64,000 nucleotides of DNA from Bacillus massilinigeriensis (GTDB taxonomy: Bacteria > Bacillota > Bacilli > Bacillales > Cytobacillaceae). Numbering within the stretch: the first letter of the stretch is position 1; every line of letters begins with the position of its first letter. Below the pieces are notes generated by a model. The model was not told the DNA's origin. It searched no databases and saw only the letters and a list, made by a program, of their open reading frames with translations. The DNA lies in contig NZ_LT630004.1 of the NCBI RefSeq assembly GCF_900111815.1, positions 595,671 through 659,670 of the forward strand. Direction: 5' to 3'. Positions 40,798 to 53,762 of this stretch are shown in pieces. A program made the translations under genes and the position numbers.

Positions 40798-42914
40798 ATT
40801 TAATCTGAACGTAGTGGGATATAAAGGGTCGTGACTTGTTCCTATACAACGTCAACCGTCTGATTTAATCTGAACGTAGTGGGATATAAAGTAATATAAA
40901 GTCTGTCCCTGGATGTATCCGTCAGCATTTAATCTGAACGTAGTGGGATATAAAGGACTTATTAAAACAGATAGCTGATTTATATGGCGTATCATTTAAT
41001 CTGAACGTAGTGGGATATAAAGGGCAACATTACGGTGCGTGCGGTTGATGACGACGAATTTAATCTGAACGTAGTGGGATATAAAGTCTTCTGTATTTAG
41101 TACCCCCCTGTTAGGAATACGATTTAATCTGAACGTAGTGGGATATAAAGGGATCCGAATTTTGTACAGGTTGTTAACGGAAAAAGATTTAATCTGAACG
41201 TAGTGGGATATAAAGTAAACTTGACGCTTTTACCTTAATCCTGAACGTTTTGCATTTAATCTGAACGTAGTGGGATATAAAGCAAAGTCTCTTCGGGGGA
41301 AAGCTTGTCGGTCATTGCATTTAATCTGAACGTAGTGGGATATAAAGACTGCTCATCGCGCTTTCGCAGCTCATACCGCAACCGATTTAATCTGAACGTA
41401 GTGGGATATAAAGATAAATGAAATTCATCGATGAACAAGACCAGTTCCATTTAATCTGAACGTAGTGGGATATAAAGATACAAGGAGTGGTTAAAATGAA
41501 AAATCTTGAAAAATTTAATCTGAACGTAGTGGGATATAAAGTTACTTTCGCTTCTAACTTTTCAATCGTTCCATCTTTCATTTAATCTGAACGTAGTGGG
41601 ATATAAAGAAAAGAAAGCCATGTTGGTGGCAAGGACAGAGGCAGGATTTAATCTGAACGTAGTGGGATATAAAGGCAAATGAGTAGGAAAAGGTAGATCC
41701 GACATCAGTTGATTTAATCTGAACGTAGTGGGATATAAAGGCAGCAACCGCGCGTAGGATAGACTGGATTGGCTCGTATTTAATCTGAACGTAGTGGGAT
41801 ATAAAGTGCCTTCTTTCACGATTTTCCACGCCATGCGAAGCGATTTAATCTGAACGTAGTGGGATATAAAGACGGGGGAAACAAGAGGAGTTTATATTCG
41901 CTTGCGTATTTAATCTGAACGTAGTGGGATATAAAGGTACCATCAAACGACGAACTGGACAACGCAGCAAAATTTAATCTGAACGTAGTGGGATATAAAG
42001 TTACGGAAGATCGGTTCAAGGTTAGCACAGGAGCGCCATTTAATCTGAACGTAGTGGGATATAAAGCATCAAAAAGGCTTTTTATCATGTAAAATCCATG
42101 CCCATTTAATCTGAACGTAGTGGGATATAAAGGGAAGCGTTTGATGGTATCAATATTATCCCTTCTAGAATTTAATCTGAACGTAGTGGGATATAAAGGT
42201 CGAATTTCATGTTCAGTGTGCCCAGGAACAACATATTTAATCTGAACGTAGTGGGATATAAAGATGAAGAAGTCTAACCTTTACAGGGTTCAGGTATTCG
42301 CATTTAATCTGAACGTAGTGGGATATAAAGAAATATACAAACAGGTATTATATCAGAAACAGTATATATTTAATCTGAACGTAGTGGGATATAAAGACGA
42401 TTGAGTATTCCGGATTTTTCGTCGCCTTCTTATTTAATCTGAACGTAGTGGGATATAAAGTACGTTGCTTGTGTCTTTGCTAAGACTCACGGTGACGATT
42501 TAATCTGAACGTAGTGGGATATAAAGTTTTCAAGTTTCACACGTCTAATAATCAGCCCGTTAATTTAATCTGAACGTAGTGGGATATAAAGATGAAACAG
42601 GTAGACAGTCTAGTTAAGTGTCAAGCATTTAATCTGAACGTAGTGGGATATAAAGAAGTGAGTTATAACCTTTTTCGTATTTCTTACTTTATTTAATCTG
42701 AACGTAGTGGGATATAAAGGAGCAGTTTACAGCGGAGTTCATCGTGCAAGAACTGATTTAATCTGAACGTAGTGGGATATAAAGGACGGTTCAAGTCTAA
42801 TCGGCAAGATTGCGAAAGGTATTTAATCTGAACGTAGTGGGATATAAAGTAATATAATTAACACACTCACATTCAAATATTCATGATTTAATCTGAACGT
42901 AGTGGGATATAAAG
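40798..42914 (+). CRISPR. CRISPR array, 33 uniform repeats and 32 intact spacers
   Basis: The 29-bp direct repeat begins ATTTAATCTG and ends GGGATATAAAG. All 33 copies that I aligned (40798-40826 to 42886-42914) are identical. The spacers are 35-38 bp. The last bases ATATAAAG would form the 5' handle of the crRNA after Cas6 cleavage, resembling the ATTGAAAC handle of other type I-B arrays. cas genes lie directly upstream on the same strand, so transcription is left to right. The array continues to a 34th repeat beyond an inserted IS element. Confidence 0.98.
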
Positions 42915-42932
42915 ACGATGAAATTAAGAATA
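42915..42932 (+). repeat. Left half of the split last spacer
   Basis: These 18 bases after the 33rd repeat join to 44589-44606, giving a 36-bp spacer once the IS element and one GAATA copy are removed. The last five bases (42928-42932) are the left target duplication. Confidence 0.9.
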
Positions 42933-42958
42933 CCTAGATTATTCACCGATATATATAA

Positions 42959-43000
42959 AATCCCACAGAAAAGCCGACTTGTTGGCTTTTCTGTGGGATT
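42959..43000 (+). terminator. Terminator-like hairpin inside the IS left end
   Basis: AATCCCACAGAAAAGCC (42959-42975) pairs perfectly with GGCTTTTCTGTGGGATT (42984-43000), then CTCTTTTTC. It would stop array transcripts before the transposase gene, a usual IS trait against impinging transcription. Confidence 0.75.
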
Positions 43001-43088
43001 CTCTTTTTCACTTAAAAGATGAAAAAAGAATCCATTTCTGTTATGGTTATTGCGACTAAACACCAACCAACTAGAAAGGATTCTTCTA

Positions 43089-44405
43089 ATGGCTACTTTA
43101 TCGCAAAACACTCTACATTTCAACCGTTCCATTAAATTGTCTAATGATGGTGGTGCGCTTTCTTCTGACACTGGAGAATTCATTTTTCGTGAGTTTGATG
43201 AAAAAATCAGTTTCTCACAAACGATTTCAAAACATCTCCAATTAAAAGATGAACGCACGTATTGCTTCCATACGAATGAACATTTACTTCGTCAAAAAAT
43301 CTATCAGCTGATCGCTGGCTATCATGAGGATGATGCAGCGGACCGTTTAACACATGATCCGGTTTTCACACAGGTTCTTGGCAAATCTGCACTCGCTTCT
43401 CAACCGTCCTTATCACGATTTTTTAAGCGCTTTGACACGGAAGCACTAAACCAACTTCAATCAGCCAATCAGGAACTGCTTGACCGGGTTCATCATGCTC
43501 GACAATCGAAGACACTTATTTTCGACCTGGATTCCACACATGCCGATACATACGGAAACCAAGAAAATTCTTCCTACAACGCGCATTATTCTACAACAGG
43601 CTTTCATCCACTAGTCGCATTTGATGGGCTAACAGGTGATTTCTTGAAAGCGCAATTGCGCCCGGGAAACGTTTATACTTCCAATGGTGTTGTAGATTTT
43701 ATGCGCCCACTCATCGAGCACTATAACGAAGTTTTCCCCGAAAAATCTTATCTAGTCCGTGGCGATAGTGGCTTCGCGGTGCCTGGTCTATATGAATTAT
43801 GCGAAAAGGAATCGGTTTACTATATCATTCGTCTAAAAGCGAACGCCAAGTTAAAAGCACTTGCGGAAGAACTACACCCAGCACATGAAATTCATGATGT
43901 GTCCGTGACAGAAAGCTATGTAGAGGAGTCCATTTACCAAGCATCTTCTTGGTCAAAGCCTCGTCGTATTATCATTCAGTCCATTCGCCCTGCTGGTGAA
44001 TTGTTATTTTCACATGCCTTTTTTGTGACGAGTCTGGGTGAAGCCTTTTCGCCCCAAGCGATTGTCACATCTTATCAACAGCGGGGCACAATGGAGAATT
44101 TCATCAAAGAAGCGAAAGATGGCTTTGGTTTTGATCAGATGAAAAGCCATGATTTTCTGATCAATGAAGCTCGGATGATGTTGAGTCTGCTTGCCTATAA
44201 CTTCACGAACTGGTTACGGACATTCAGTTTTCCGACCAAGTATAAGGGCATTCAAATCCAAACGATTCGTACCCGGCTAATCAAAGTGGCAAGTAAGTTG
44301 GTGAAATCCGGACGCTCGCTATATTTTAAAATGTCCTCGAGTTTTGTGTATGAACGCTTTTTTTGGGACGTACTCACCCGAGTGCAACAACTAAAATTTG
44401 AATAA
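43089..44405 (+). CDS. IS1380-family DDE transposase
   Basis: Catalyses transposition of the element. The start at 43089 (MATLSQNTLHF) is preferred because AGAAAGGA lies just upstream. The 438 residues show the DDE triad: D148 (FDLDSTHADTYGNQ), D226 (VRGDSGFAVP) and E336 in the Y-R-E-K signature (YQQRGTMENFIKEAK). GFHPLVAFDG and RPGNVYTSNG are typical of the group-1 DDE domain (PF13701). The frame is intact and probably active. It is the only gene in the element. Confidence 0.93.
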   Translation: MATLSQNTLHFNRSIKLSNDGGALSSDTGEFIFREFDEKISFSQTISKHLQLKDERTYCFHTNEHLLRQKIYQLIAGYHEDDAADRLTHDPVFTQVLGKSALASQPSLSRFFKRFDTEALNQLQSANQELLDRVHHARQSKTLIFDLDSTHADTYGNQENSSYNAHYSTTGFHPLVAFDGLTGDFLKAQLRPGNVYTSNGVVDFMRPLIEHYNEVFPEKSYLVRGDSGFAVPGLYELCEKESVYYIIRLKANAKLKALAEELHPAHEIHDVSVTESYVEESIYQASSWSKPRRIIIQSIRPAGELLFSHAFFVTSLGEAFSPQAIVTSYQQRGTMENFIKEAKDGFGFDQMKSHDFLINEARMMLSLLAYNFTNWLRTFSFPTKYKGIQIQTIRTRLIKVASKLVKSGRSLYFKMSSSFVYERFFWDVLTRVQQLKFE

Positions 44406-44588
44406 ATACCCTTTTAAAATAAATCGAACCTGCACCAAGGGAGAAGTCTGTCCAAAAATCGGTTTCCTCCCAAGAATCGTTTTAAATTTCCTGTCATTCG
44501 ATTATTTTCTCCGTAAAAATTCACCTAAACTTTAAAAATTTCATTAAATACCCAGAATTTCAGATCACGGTGAATAATTCAGGGAATA

Positions 44589-44606
44589 GATTCTGTCTTG
44601 AAAACA
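44589..44606 (+). repeat. Right half of the split last spacer
   Basis: Eighteen bases between the right GAATA duplication and the terminal repeat, continuing the spacer interrupted at 42932. Confidence 0.9.
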
Positions 44607-44635
44607 ATTTAATCTGAACGTAGTGGGATATAGAG
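44607..44635 (+). repeat. Terminal, degenerate CRISPR repeat
   Basis: The 34th repeat matches the array repeat except for one base near its end (ATATAGAG instead of ATATAAAG). Degeneracy of the oldest, trailer-end repeat is usual. The change falls inside the presumed 5' handle, but no spacer follows it. Confidence 0.92.
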
Positions 44636-44799
44636 ACTTTGAATTCAAAATGGTTTTTGCTGAATCGTCTTTCAAATCGCACTGGTTTCTTCATATAATA
44701 TGTCATCCCTTCTGTAGGGTAATAATCAATGTTTGATATAGTTTCCTAACACATTCTCTTCTGGGAAACAATAACACTTCCAAACATCCTGTCCTATAC

Positions 44800-44828
44800 T
44801 TGTCATGATGCTTGGTTGCGATTATAAT
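44800..44828 (+). promoter_or_regulatory. S10 operon promoter P1
   Basis: TTGTCA (44800-44805), 17 bases, perfect TATAAT (44823-44828). Confidence 0.75.
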
Positions 44829-44869
44829 AGGTGAAGTGTGCTAAACAGAAGAAAAGGTGCAATCTTGGG

Positions 44870-44898
44870 TTGCGCTTTGCTTTTGTTTTATGTATAAT
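44870..44898 (+). promoter_or_regulatory. S10 operon promoter P2
   Basis: TTGCGC (44870-44875), 17 bases, perfect TATAAT (44893-44898), about 130 bases before rpsJ. Downstream of the CRISPR locus, so S10 expression does not depend on read-through. Confidence 0.8.
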
Positions 44899-44941
44899 AG
44901 ACAATGTTGGTCTTTGACTGCGATGATGCGGAAGGTTGCTG

Positions 44942-44974
44942 ACACACCCGGCCGCTTTGCCATGGCGAGTGTGT
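44942..44974 (+). promoter_or_regulatory. S10 leader stem-loop
   Basis: ACACAC (44942-44947) pairs with GTGTGT (44969-44974), with an inner GCC/GGC. No T-run follows; this may be a leader regulatory or stabilising structure. Confidence 0.4.
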
Positions 44975-45005
44975 GGGAAATTTTCGCGGAGAATGTCTAT
45001 TTTAA

Positions 45006-45338
<333 letters not shown>

Positions 45339-45381
45339 TCGAAATAAATTAAACTGAGAGAACACAGGAGGTGTGACTATA

Positions 45382-46008
45382 ATGACCAAAGGAATCTTAG
45401 GAAGAAAGATTGGTATGACTCAAGTGTTTGCAGAGAACGGCGATCTTATTCCGGTAACAGTGGTAGAAGCAGCTGCTAACGTTGTTCTTCAAGTGAAGAC
45501 AATGGAAACAGACGGCTACGAAGCAATCCAGCTTGGCTTTGAAGACAAGCGCGATAAGCTTTCCAACAAACCGGAAAAAGGCCATGTCGCTAAGGCGAAC
45601 ACTGCTCCTAAGCGCTTCGTTCGTGAATTTAACGGAGTTGACTTAGCGGGTTACGAAGTTGGTCAGGAAGTCAAAGTTGATATTTTCGCAGAAGGCGATG
45701 TAGTAGATGTAACAGGTATCTCTAAGGGTAAAGGTTTCCAAGGCGCAATCAAACGCCACGGACAATCCCGCGGACCTATGGCTCACGGTTCCCGTTATCA
45801 CCGTCGTCCAGGTTCAATGGGCCCTGTAGCTCCAAACCGCGTATTCAAAGGCAAATTGCTGCCAGGACGCATGGGCGGAGAGCAAATTACTGTTCAGAAC
45901 CTGCAAATCGTGAAAGTCGACGCAGAACGCAATCTTCTTCTTATCAAAGGAAACGTTCCTGGAGCAAGAAAAGCATTGCTTAAAATCAAAAGTGCGGTAA
46001 AAGCGTAA
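45382..46008 (+). CDS. rplC: Ribosomal protein L3
   Basis: Early-assembly protein near the peptidyl transferase centre and cofactor of Mini-III. The start at 45382 ([14 protein letters not shown]) is placed behind AGGAGGTG; the frame is open three codons further. The 208 residues contain the extended loop [19 protein letters not shown] and [15 protein letters not shown]. Confidence 0.98.
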   Translation: MTKGILGRKIGMTQVFAENGDLIPVTVVEAAANVVLQVKTMETDGYEAIQLGFEDKRDKLSNKPEKGHVAKANTAPKRFVREFNGVDLAGYEVGQEVKVDIFAEGDVVDVTGISKGKGFQGAIKRHGQSRGPMAHGSRYHRRPGSMGPVAPNRVFKGKLLPGRMGGEQITVQNLQIVKVDAERNLLLIKGNVPGARKALLKIKSAVKA

Positions 46009-46036
46009 TAACGTTTAGAGAAAGGAGGAAAAAGGT

Positions 46037-46660
46037 ATGCCAAAAGTAGCATTATTCAACCAAGCTGGATCCCAGGTCGGAGAAATCGAACTGAATGATT
46101 CTGTCTTCGGTATTGAGCCTAACAACCATGTTTTGTTCGAAGCAGTAATTATGCAGAGAGCATCACTTCGTCAAGGTACTCATAAAGTAAAAAATCGTTC
46201 TGAAGTAGCAGGCGGTGGACGTAAGCCATGGCGCCAAAAAGGCACAGGCCGCGCTCGTCAAGGTTCCATCCGCTCACCACAATGGCGCGGAGGCGGAACT
46301 GTATTCGGACCGCAACCACGCAGCTACAGCTTCAAAATGCCTAAGAAGGTTCGCCGTCTTGCAATCAAGTCTGCGCTTTCTTCCAAAGTGCATGAAGAAA
46401 ACATCATCGTTCTAGAAAATCTTGCATTCGAAACGCCGAAAACGAAGGAATTCGCAAATGTATTGAAAGGTCTAAACGTTGATAAAAAAGCTTTGATCGT
46501 AACTGCAGGCACAGAGGAAAACGTTGCTCTGTCCGCACGTAATATCCCTGGCATCACATTTGTTCCTGCTGATGGAATCAATGTCCTCGATGTTTTAAAT
46601 CATGACAAGTTGATCATGACTAAAGCAGCGGTTGAAAAAGTAGAGGAGGTGCTTGCATAA
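46037..46660 (+). CDS. rplD: Ribosomal protein L4
   Basis: 50S protein lining the exit tunnel; macrolide-resistance changes occur in its loop. The 207 residues keep the tunnel loop [19 protein letters not shown]. In E. coli L4 regulates the S10 operon; whether that applies here cannot be seen. The stop codon overlaps the rplW start by one base. Confidence 0.98.
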   Translation: MPKVALFNQAGSQVGEIELNDSVFGIEPNNHVLFEAVIMQRASLRQGTHKVKNRSEVAGGGRKPWRQKGTGRARQGSIRSPQWRGGGTVFGPQPRSYSFKMPKKVRRLAIKSALSSKVHEENIIVLENLAFETPKTKEFANVLKGLNVDKKALIVTAGTEENVALSARNIPGITFVPADGINVLDVLNHDKLIMTKAAVEKVEEVLA

Positions 46661-46944
46661 TGGATGCACGCGATATCATTAAGCGCCCCGTTATCACTGA
46701 GCGTTCCTCTGAGCAGATGGAAGATAAGAAATACACTTTCGAAGTCGACGTCAGAGCGAACAAAACTCAAGTGAAACACGCTGTGGAAGAAGTATTTGGC
46801 GTGAAAGTTGAAAAAGTGAACGTGATGAATTACAAAGGTAAATTCAAGCGTATGGGTAAGTTCGGCGGATACACAAACAAACGCCGTAAAGCCGTTGTCA
46901 CTCTTTCTAAAGACAGCAAAGAAATCGAATTGTTCGAAGTATAA
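46660..46944 (+). CDS. rplW: Ribosomal protein L23
   Basis: Protein at the exit of the peptide tunnel that docks trigger factor and SRP. The 94 residues start [17 protein letters not shown] and carry the basic loop around [17 protein letters not shown]. It overlaps rplD by one base; its ribosome site GAGGAGGTG lies inside rplD. Confidence 0.98.
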   Translation: MDARDIIKRPVITERSSEQMEDKKYTFEVDVRANKTQVKHAVEEVFGVKVEKVNVMNYKGKFKRMGKFGGYTNKRRKAVVTLSKDSKEIELFEV

Positions 46945-46956
46945 TCATTCATATAA

Positions 46957-47808
<852 letters not shown>

Positions 47809-47865
47809 CGGGATTGTACTACGGTTCAAAAGAACCGTAGAACAGTCACGAAGGGAGGTTCAATC

Positions 47866-48144
47866 ATGGGTCGTAGCTTGAAAAAAGGACCTTTTGTAGA
47901 TGACCATTTAATGAAAAAGATCGAAAAGCTTAACGAAACGGAGAAAAAGCAAGTTGTTAAAACTTGGTCTCGCCGTTCCACGATCTTCCCGCAATTCATC
48001 GGCCACACTGTAGCAGTATATGATGGTCGCAAACATGTTCCTGTATATGTCACTGAAGATATGGTAGGCCACAAGCTTGGAGAATTCGCTCCAACGCGTA
48101 TGTACAAAGGCCATGCCGCTGACGATAAGAAAACAAGACGTTAA
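47866..48144 (+). CDS. rpsS: Ribosomal protein S19
   Basis: 30S head protein contacting S13 and the A-site finger. The 92 residues start [18 protein letters not shown] and include the [21 protein letters not shown] core, written here as two motifs RRSTIFPQF and GHTVAVYDG. It begins after AGGGAGGTTCAATC. Confidence 0.98.
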   Translation: MGRSLKKGPFVDDHLMKKIEKLNETEKKQVVKTWSRRSTIFPQFIGHTVAVYDGRKHVPVYVTEDMVGHKLGEFAPTRMYKGHAADDKKTRR

Positions 48145-48162
48145 TGAGAGGAGGCCATTCTG

Positions 48163-48504
48163 ATGCAAGCTAAAGCTGTTGCTAGAACAGTTCGTATTGC
48201 TCCTCGTAAAGCTCGCCTAGTATTGGATTTGATTCGAGGAAAGCAAGTTGGAGAAGCGGTAGCTATTTTAAAACTTACCCCAAAAGCTGTTTCGCCAATC
48301 GTTGAAAAAGTGTTAAAATCTGCACTTGCAAATGCAGAACACAACTACGAAATGGATATTAATAACCTAGTGGTATCCCAAGCGTATGCTAACGAAGGAC
48401 CAACGCTGAAGCGTTTCCGTCCACGCGCAATGGGCCGCGCAAGTGCAATCAATAAGCGCACAAGCCACATCACAATCGTTTTATCAGAAAAGAAGGAGGG
48501 ATAA
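48163..48504 (+). CDS. rplV: Ribosomal protein L22
   Basis: 50S protein whose extended hairpin forms part of the exit tunnel. The 113 residues show [20 protein letters not shown] and the loop [16 protein letters not shown]. It starts at ATG behind GAGAGGAGG, and ends three bases before rpsC. Confidence 0.98.
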   Translation: MQAKAVARTVRIAPRKARLVLDLIRGKQVGEAVAILKLTPKAVSPIVEKVLKSALANAEHNYEMDINNLVVSQAYANEGPTLKRFRPRAMGRASAINKRTSHITIVLSEKKEG

Positions 48505-48507
48505 TCA

Positions 48508-49793
<1,286 letters not shown>

Positions 49794-49814
49794 CCAGAGA
49801 GGAGGCCATTCACA

Positions 49815-50078
49815 ATGAGTGAACGCAACCAACGCAAAGTGTATACAGGACGCGTTGTTTCTGACAAGATGGATAAAACCGTTACTGTTCTTGTAGAAAC
49901 ATATAAAAAGCATTCTCTATACGGCAAGCGCGTGAAGTACTCTAAAAAGTTTAAAGCTCATGATGAGCAAAACGAAGCAAAAATCGGCGATGTAGTACGT
50001 ATCATGGAAACTCGCCCACTTTCTGCCACTAAACGCTTCCGTCTGGTTGAAGTAGTGGAAAAAGCAGTTATTATCTAA
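49815..50078 (+). CDS. rpsQ: Ribosomal protein S17
   Basis: Primary 16S rRNA-binding OB-fold protein of the 30S body. The 87 residues include the [17 protein letters not shown] segment and the [18 protein letters not shown]-terminus. It starts after GAGAGGAGG. Confidence 0.98.
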   Translation: MSERNQRKVYTGRVVSDKMDKTVTVLVETYKKHSLYGKRVKYSKKFKAHDEQNEAKIGDVVRIMETRPLSATKRFRLVEVVEKAVII

Positions 50079-50097
50079 ATCGTTCGGACCAGGTTGA

Positions 50098-50487
<390 letters not shown>

Positions 50488-50520
50488 TATAAAACATTGG
50501 CTTTAAGGAGGTGCGCACAG

Positions 50521-50832
50521 ATGCATGTAAAAAAGGGTGACAAAGTAATGGTCATCTCTGGTAAGGACAAAGGCAAGACAGGAAACATCCTGGCAGCTTT
50601 CCCTAAGCAGAGCCGTGTCCTCGTAGAAGGCGTTAATATCGTGAAAAAACACGCTAAGCCATCTCAATTGAATCCGCAAGGCGGAATCATCAGCAAAGAG
50701 GCACCGATTCATGTATCAAACGTTATGCCTATCGACCCTAAATCCGGCGAACCAACCCGAGTTGGTTACAAGGTGGAAGACGGTAAAAAGGTACGCGTAG
50801 CGAAAAAATCCGGTGAAGTATTGGATAAATAA
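50521..50832 (+). CDS. rplX: Ribosomal protein L24
   Basis: Assembly initiator of the 50S subunit with a KOW domain. I choose ATG 50521 ([19 protein letters not shown]), behind AAGGAGG; the longer frame starts upstream of that site. The 103 residues have the KOW motif at the N-terminus and a basic C-terminal half. Confidence 0.97.
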   Translation: MHVKKGDKVMVISGKDKGKTGNILAAFPKQSRVLVEGVNIVKKHAKPSQLNPQGGIISKEAPIHVSNVMPIDPKSGEPTRVGYKVEDGKKVRVAKKSGEVLDK

Positions 50833-50861
50833 CAGTCTACTGAAGAAGGGAGGTACACTAA

Positions 50862-51401
<540 letters not shown>

Positions 51402-51408
51402 TCTCTAA

Positions 51409-51612
<204 letters not shown>

Positions 51613-51642
51613 AACGAGAAGTTGGGAAGGAGGTAAACAATA

Positions 51643-52041
51643 ATGGTCATGACAGATCCGATTGCAGATATGCTTACACGTATTCGCAACGCGAATATGG
51701 TTCGTCACGAAAAGCTGGAAGTTCCTGCTTCCAACGTTAAGAAAGAAATCGCTGAAATCCTGAAGCGTGAAGGTTTCGTGCGTGACGTTGAATATATCGA
51801 AGACAACAAACAAGGTATCATCCGTATCTTCCTAAAGTACGGTGCTAACAACGAGCGTGTAATCACTGGCCTAAAGCGAATCAGCAAGCCTGGACTTCGC
51901 GTTTATGCAAAATCCAACGAAGTACCTCGCGTACTGAACGGACTTGGAATCGCTCTTGTTTCCACATCGAACGGAGTTCTAACTGACAAAGAAGCTCGCG
52001 CTAAGCAAGTTGGCGGCGAAGTTCTCGGATACGTTTGGTAA
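51643..52041 (+). CDS. rpsH: Ribosomal protein S8
   Basis: Central-domain 16S rRNA-binding protein of the 30S subunit; in E. coli it regulates the spc operon. The 132 residues start [17 protein letters not shown] and end with the [18 protein letters not shown] segment. It begins after AAGGAGG. Confidence 0.98.
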   Translation: MVMTDPIADMLTRIRNANMVRHEKLEVPASNVKKEIAEILKREGFVRDVEYIEDNKQGIIRIFLKYGANNERVITGLKRISKPGLRVYAKSNEVPRVLNGLGIALVSTSNGVLTDKEARAKQVGGEVLGYVW

Positions 52042-52072
52042 TAAAGTTTTTTAATGAATGGAGGTGCAATGA

Positions 52073-52609
52073 ATGTCTCGCATAGGTAAAAAAACAATCG
52101 AAATCCCAGCTGGGGTTACGGTTACGAATGACAACAACCATGTAACGGTTAAAGGTCCTAAAGGCGAACTTTCCCGTACATTTAACAAAGACATGGTGAT
52201 CAGCATAGAAGAGAATGTTATCACAGTCTCACGTCCTTCTGATGTGAAAGAACATCGTGCGCTACACGGAACAACTCGCGCCGTTCTTTCCAACATGGTG
52301 GAAGGCGTATCTAAAGGTTTCGAAAGAGCCCTTGAACTAATCGGTGTCGGTTACCGTGCAACAAAACAAGGCAAGAAGCTTGTATTGAGCGTTGGTTATT
52401 CACATCCAGTCGAAATCGAGCCAGAAGAAGGCGTCGAAATCGAAGTTCCTGCGAATACTAAAATTATCGTAAAAGGCACTGACAAAGAACGCGTTGGAGC
52501 ACTTGCTGCAAACATCCGCGACGTTCGTCCGCCTGAGCCTTACAAAGGCAAAGGAATCCGCTATGAAGGCGAATTCGTCCGCCGCAAAGAAGGTAAAACA
52601 GGTAAGTAA
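52073..52609 (+). CDS. rplF: Ribosomal protein L6
   Basis: 50S protein near the sarcin-ricin loop. The 178 residues contain two similar L6 domains and the C-terminal [20 protein letters not shown] motif. It starts at the second of two closely spaced ATGs behind TGGAGGTG. Confidence 0.98.
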   Translation: MSRIGKKTIEIPAGVTVTNDNNHVTVKGPKGELSRTFNKDMVISIEENVITVSRPSDVKEHRALHGTTRAVLSNMVEGVSKGFERALELIGVGYRATKQGKKLVLSVGYSHPVEIEPEEGVEIEVPANTKIIVKGTDKERVGALAANIRDVRPPEPYKGKGIRYEGEFVRRKEGKTGK

Positions 52610-52642
52610 TGCCGCTTAGGTTAAACGAAAGGAGTGACAGTA

Positions 52643-53005
52643 ATGATCACTAAGGCTGATAAAAACGCTACTCGCAAAAAGAGACATGCCCGTGTACGTG
52701 CGAAACTCAGCGGAACAGCAGCTCGTCCTCGTTTAAATGTGTTCCGTTCCAACAAGCACATTTATGCCCAGCTGATTGATGACGTAAAAGGAGTAACTTT
52801 AGCGAGTGCTTCTACTATAGAAAAAGATTTTAACATCGAAGCTACTGGTAACCTTGAAGCTGCGCAAAAGGTCGGAGAATTAGTTGCAAAACGCGCTGTA
52901 GAAAACGGAATCACTGAAGTAGTATTTGACCGTGGCGGATACCTTTACCATGGCCGCGTTCAAGCGCTTGCTGATGCTGCCCGTGAAAACGGTCTGAAAT
53001 TCTAA
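52643..53005 (+). CDS. rplR: Ribosomal protein L18
   Basis: Binds 5S rRNA in the central protuberance. I choose ATG 52643 ([19 protein letters not shown]), with AAAGGAGTG upstream. The 120 residues include [18 protein letters not shown] and the [20 protein letters not shown] segment. Confidence 0.97.
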   Translation: MITKADKNATRKKRHARVRAKLSGTAARPRLNVFRSNKHIYAQLIDDVKGVTLASASTIEKDFNIEATGNLEAAQKVGELVAKRAVENGITEVVFDRGGYLYHGRVQALADAARENGLKF

Positions 53006-53028
53006 CAAAAAAGGAGGGACACACAAAG

Positions 53029-53529
53029 ATGCGTCGTATTGATCCAAACAAACTTGAACTTGAAGAACGCGTAGTAACGGTTAACCGTGTTGCGAAAGTT
53101 GTAAAAGGCGGACGCCGCTTCCGTTTCACTGCTCTTGTAGTAGTAGGCGACAAGAACGGCTACGTCGGTTTCGGTACTGGTAAAGCACAAGAAGTACCGG
53201 ATGCAATCCGCAAGGCTATTGAAGATGCGAAGAAAAACCTTGTATACGTACCAATGGTCGGAACTACTATTCCGCATGAAGTTATCGGTCACTTTGGTGC
53301 CGGCGAAATCCTATTGAAGCCAGCTGCAGAAGGTACTGGAGTTATCGCGGGAGGACCTGTCCGTGCCGTGCTTGAACTTGCAGGTGTAGCTGATATCCTT
53401 TCGAAATCCCTAGGAACAAACACTCCAATCAACATGGTTCGTGCTACTGTTGATGGACTGAAACAACTAAAGCGTGCTGAAGATGTTGCTAAGCTACGCG
53501 GCAAATCAGTCGAAGAACTGTTAGGATAA
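53029..53529 (+). CDS. rpsE: Ribosomal protein S5
   Basis: 30S protein of the mRNA entry and accuracy centre; spectinomycin-resistance changes lie in its N-terminal loop. The 166 residues include [18 protein letters not shown] with the loop unaltered, and the C-terminal domain [17 protein letters not shown]. It begins after AAGGAGGG. Confidence 0.98.
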   Translation: MRRIDPNKLELEERVVTVNRVAKVVKGGRRFRFTALVVVGDKNGYVGFGTGKAQEVPDAIRKAIEDAKKNLVYVPMVGTTIPHEVIGHFGAGEILLKPAAEGTGVIAGGPVRAVLELAGVADILSKSLGTNTPINMVRATVDGLKQLKRAEDVAKLRGKSVEELLG

Positions 53530-53543
53530 GGAGGGAAATCAAA

Positions 53544-53726
53544 ATGGCTAACAAATTGGAAATTACCCTCACACGCAGCCTGATCGGTCGTCCGGAAGGT
53601 CAGCGTGAAACAGTTAAAGCCCTTGGTCTTAAAAAAATGCACCAAACAGTTGAGCAAGAAGATAATGCTGCCATCCGCGGCATGATCAACAAAGTTGCTC
53701 ACCTTGTGACGGTTAACGAAAAGTAA
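53544..53726 (+). CDS. rpmD: Ribosomal protein L30
   Basis: Small 50S protein of 60 residues, [20 protein letters not shown] at the N-terminus (two segments), ending [14 protein letters not shown]. It lies 14 bases after rpsE behind AAGGAGGG. Confidence 0.97.
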   Translation: MANKLEITLTRSLIGRPEGQRETVKALGLKKMHQTVEQEDNAAIRGMINKVAHLVTVNEK

Positions 53727-53762
53727 TAGATTTTCTTCTCTTTAAAATAAGGAGGTGCCAAC

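Larger units (their letters stand above)
42933..44583 (+). mobile_element. IS1380-family insertion sequence
   Basis: The 1651-bp element has imperfect terminal inverted repeats: CCTAGATTATTCACCG at 42933-42948 and the complement of CCTGAATTATTCACCG at 44568-44583 (14 of 16 match). Both sides carry the 5-bp duplication GAATA (42928-42932 and 44584-44588). A single transposase gene and an internal left-end hairpin fill it. The insertion looks recent, because the ends and duplication are intact. Confidence 0.94.

Noticed and set aside
41562-42088. Repetitive minus-strand frames with recurring LYPTTFRLN
   Set aside because: The repeating peptide is just the translated CRISPR repeat; no protein is encoded.
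42881-43258. Minus-strand open frame over the IS left end and the last array repeat
   Set aside because: It reads through CRISPR repeat, IS terminal repeat and transposase in the wrong strand; it is a by-product.
32400-44700. Possible direct repeats marking the ends of the CRISPR insertion
   Set aside because: Short AT-rich similarities (TTCTTC...ATATAATA) at both sides are most simply explained by promoter-like sequence and are too short to be attachment sites.
44726-44806. Minus-strand 26-codon frame beginning MTSIGQDVWKCYCF
   Set aside because: It lacks a ribosome site, is not similar to anything I recognise and overlaps the S10 P1 promoter.
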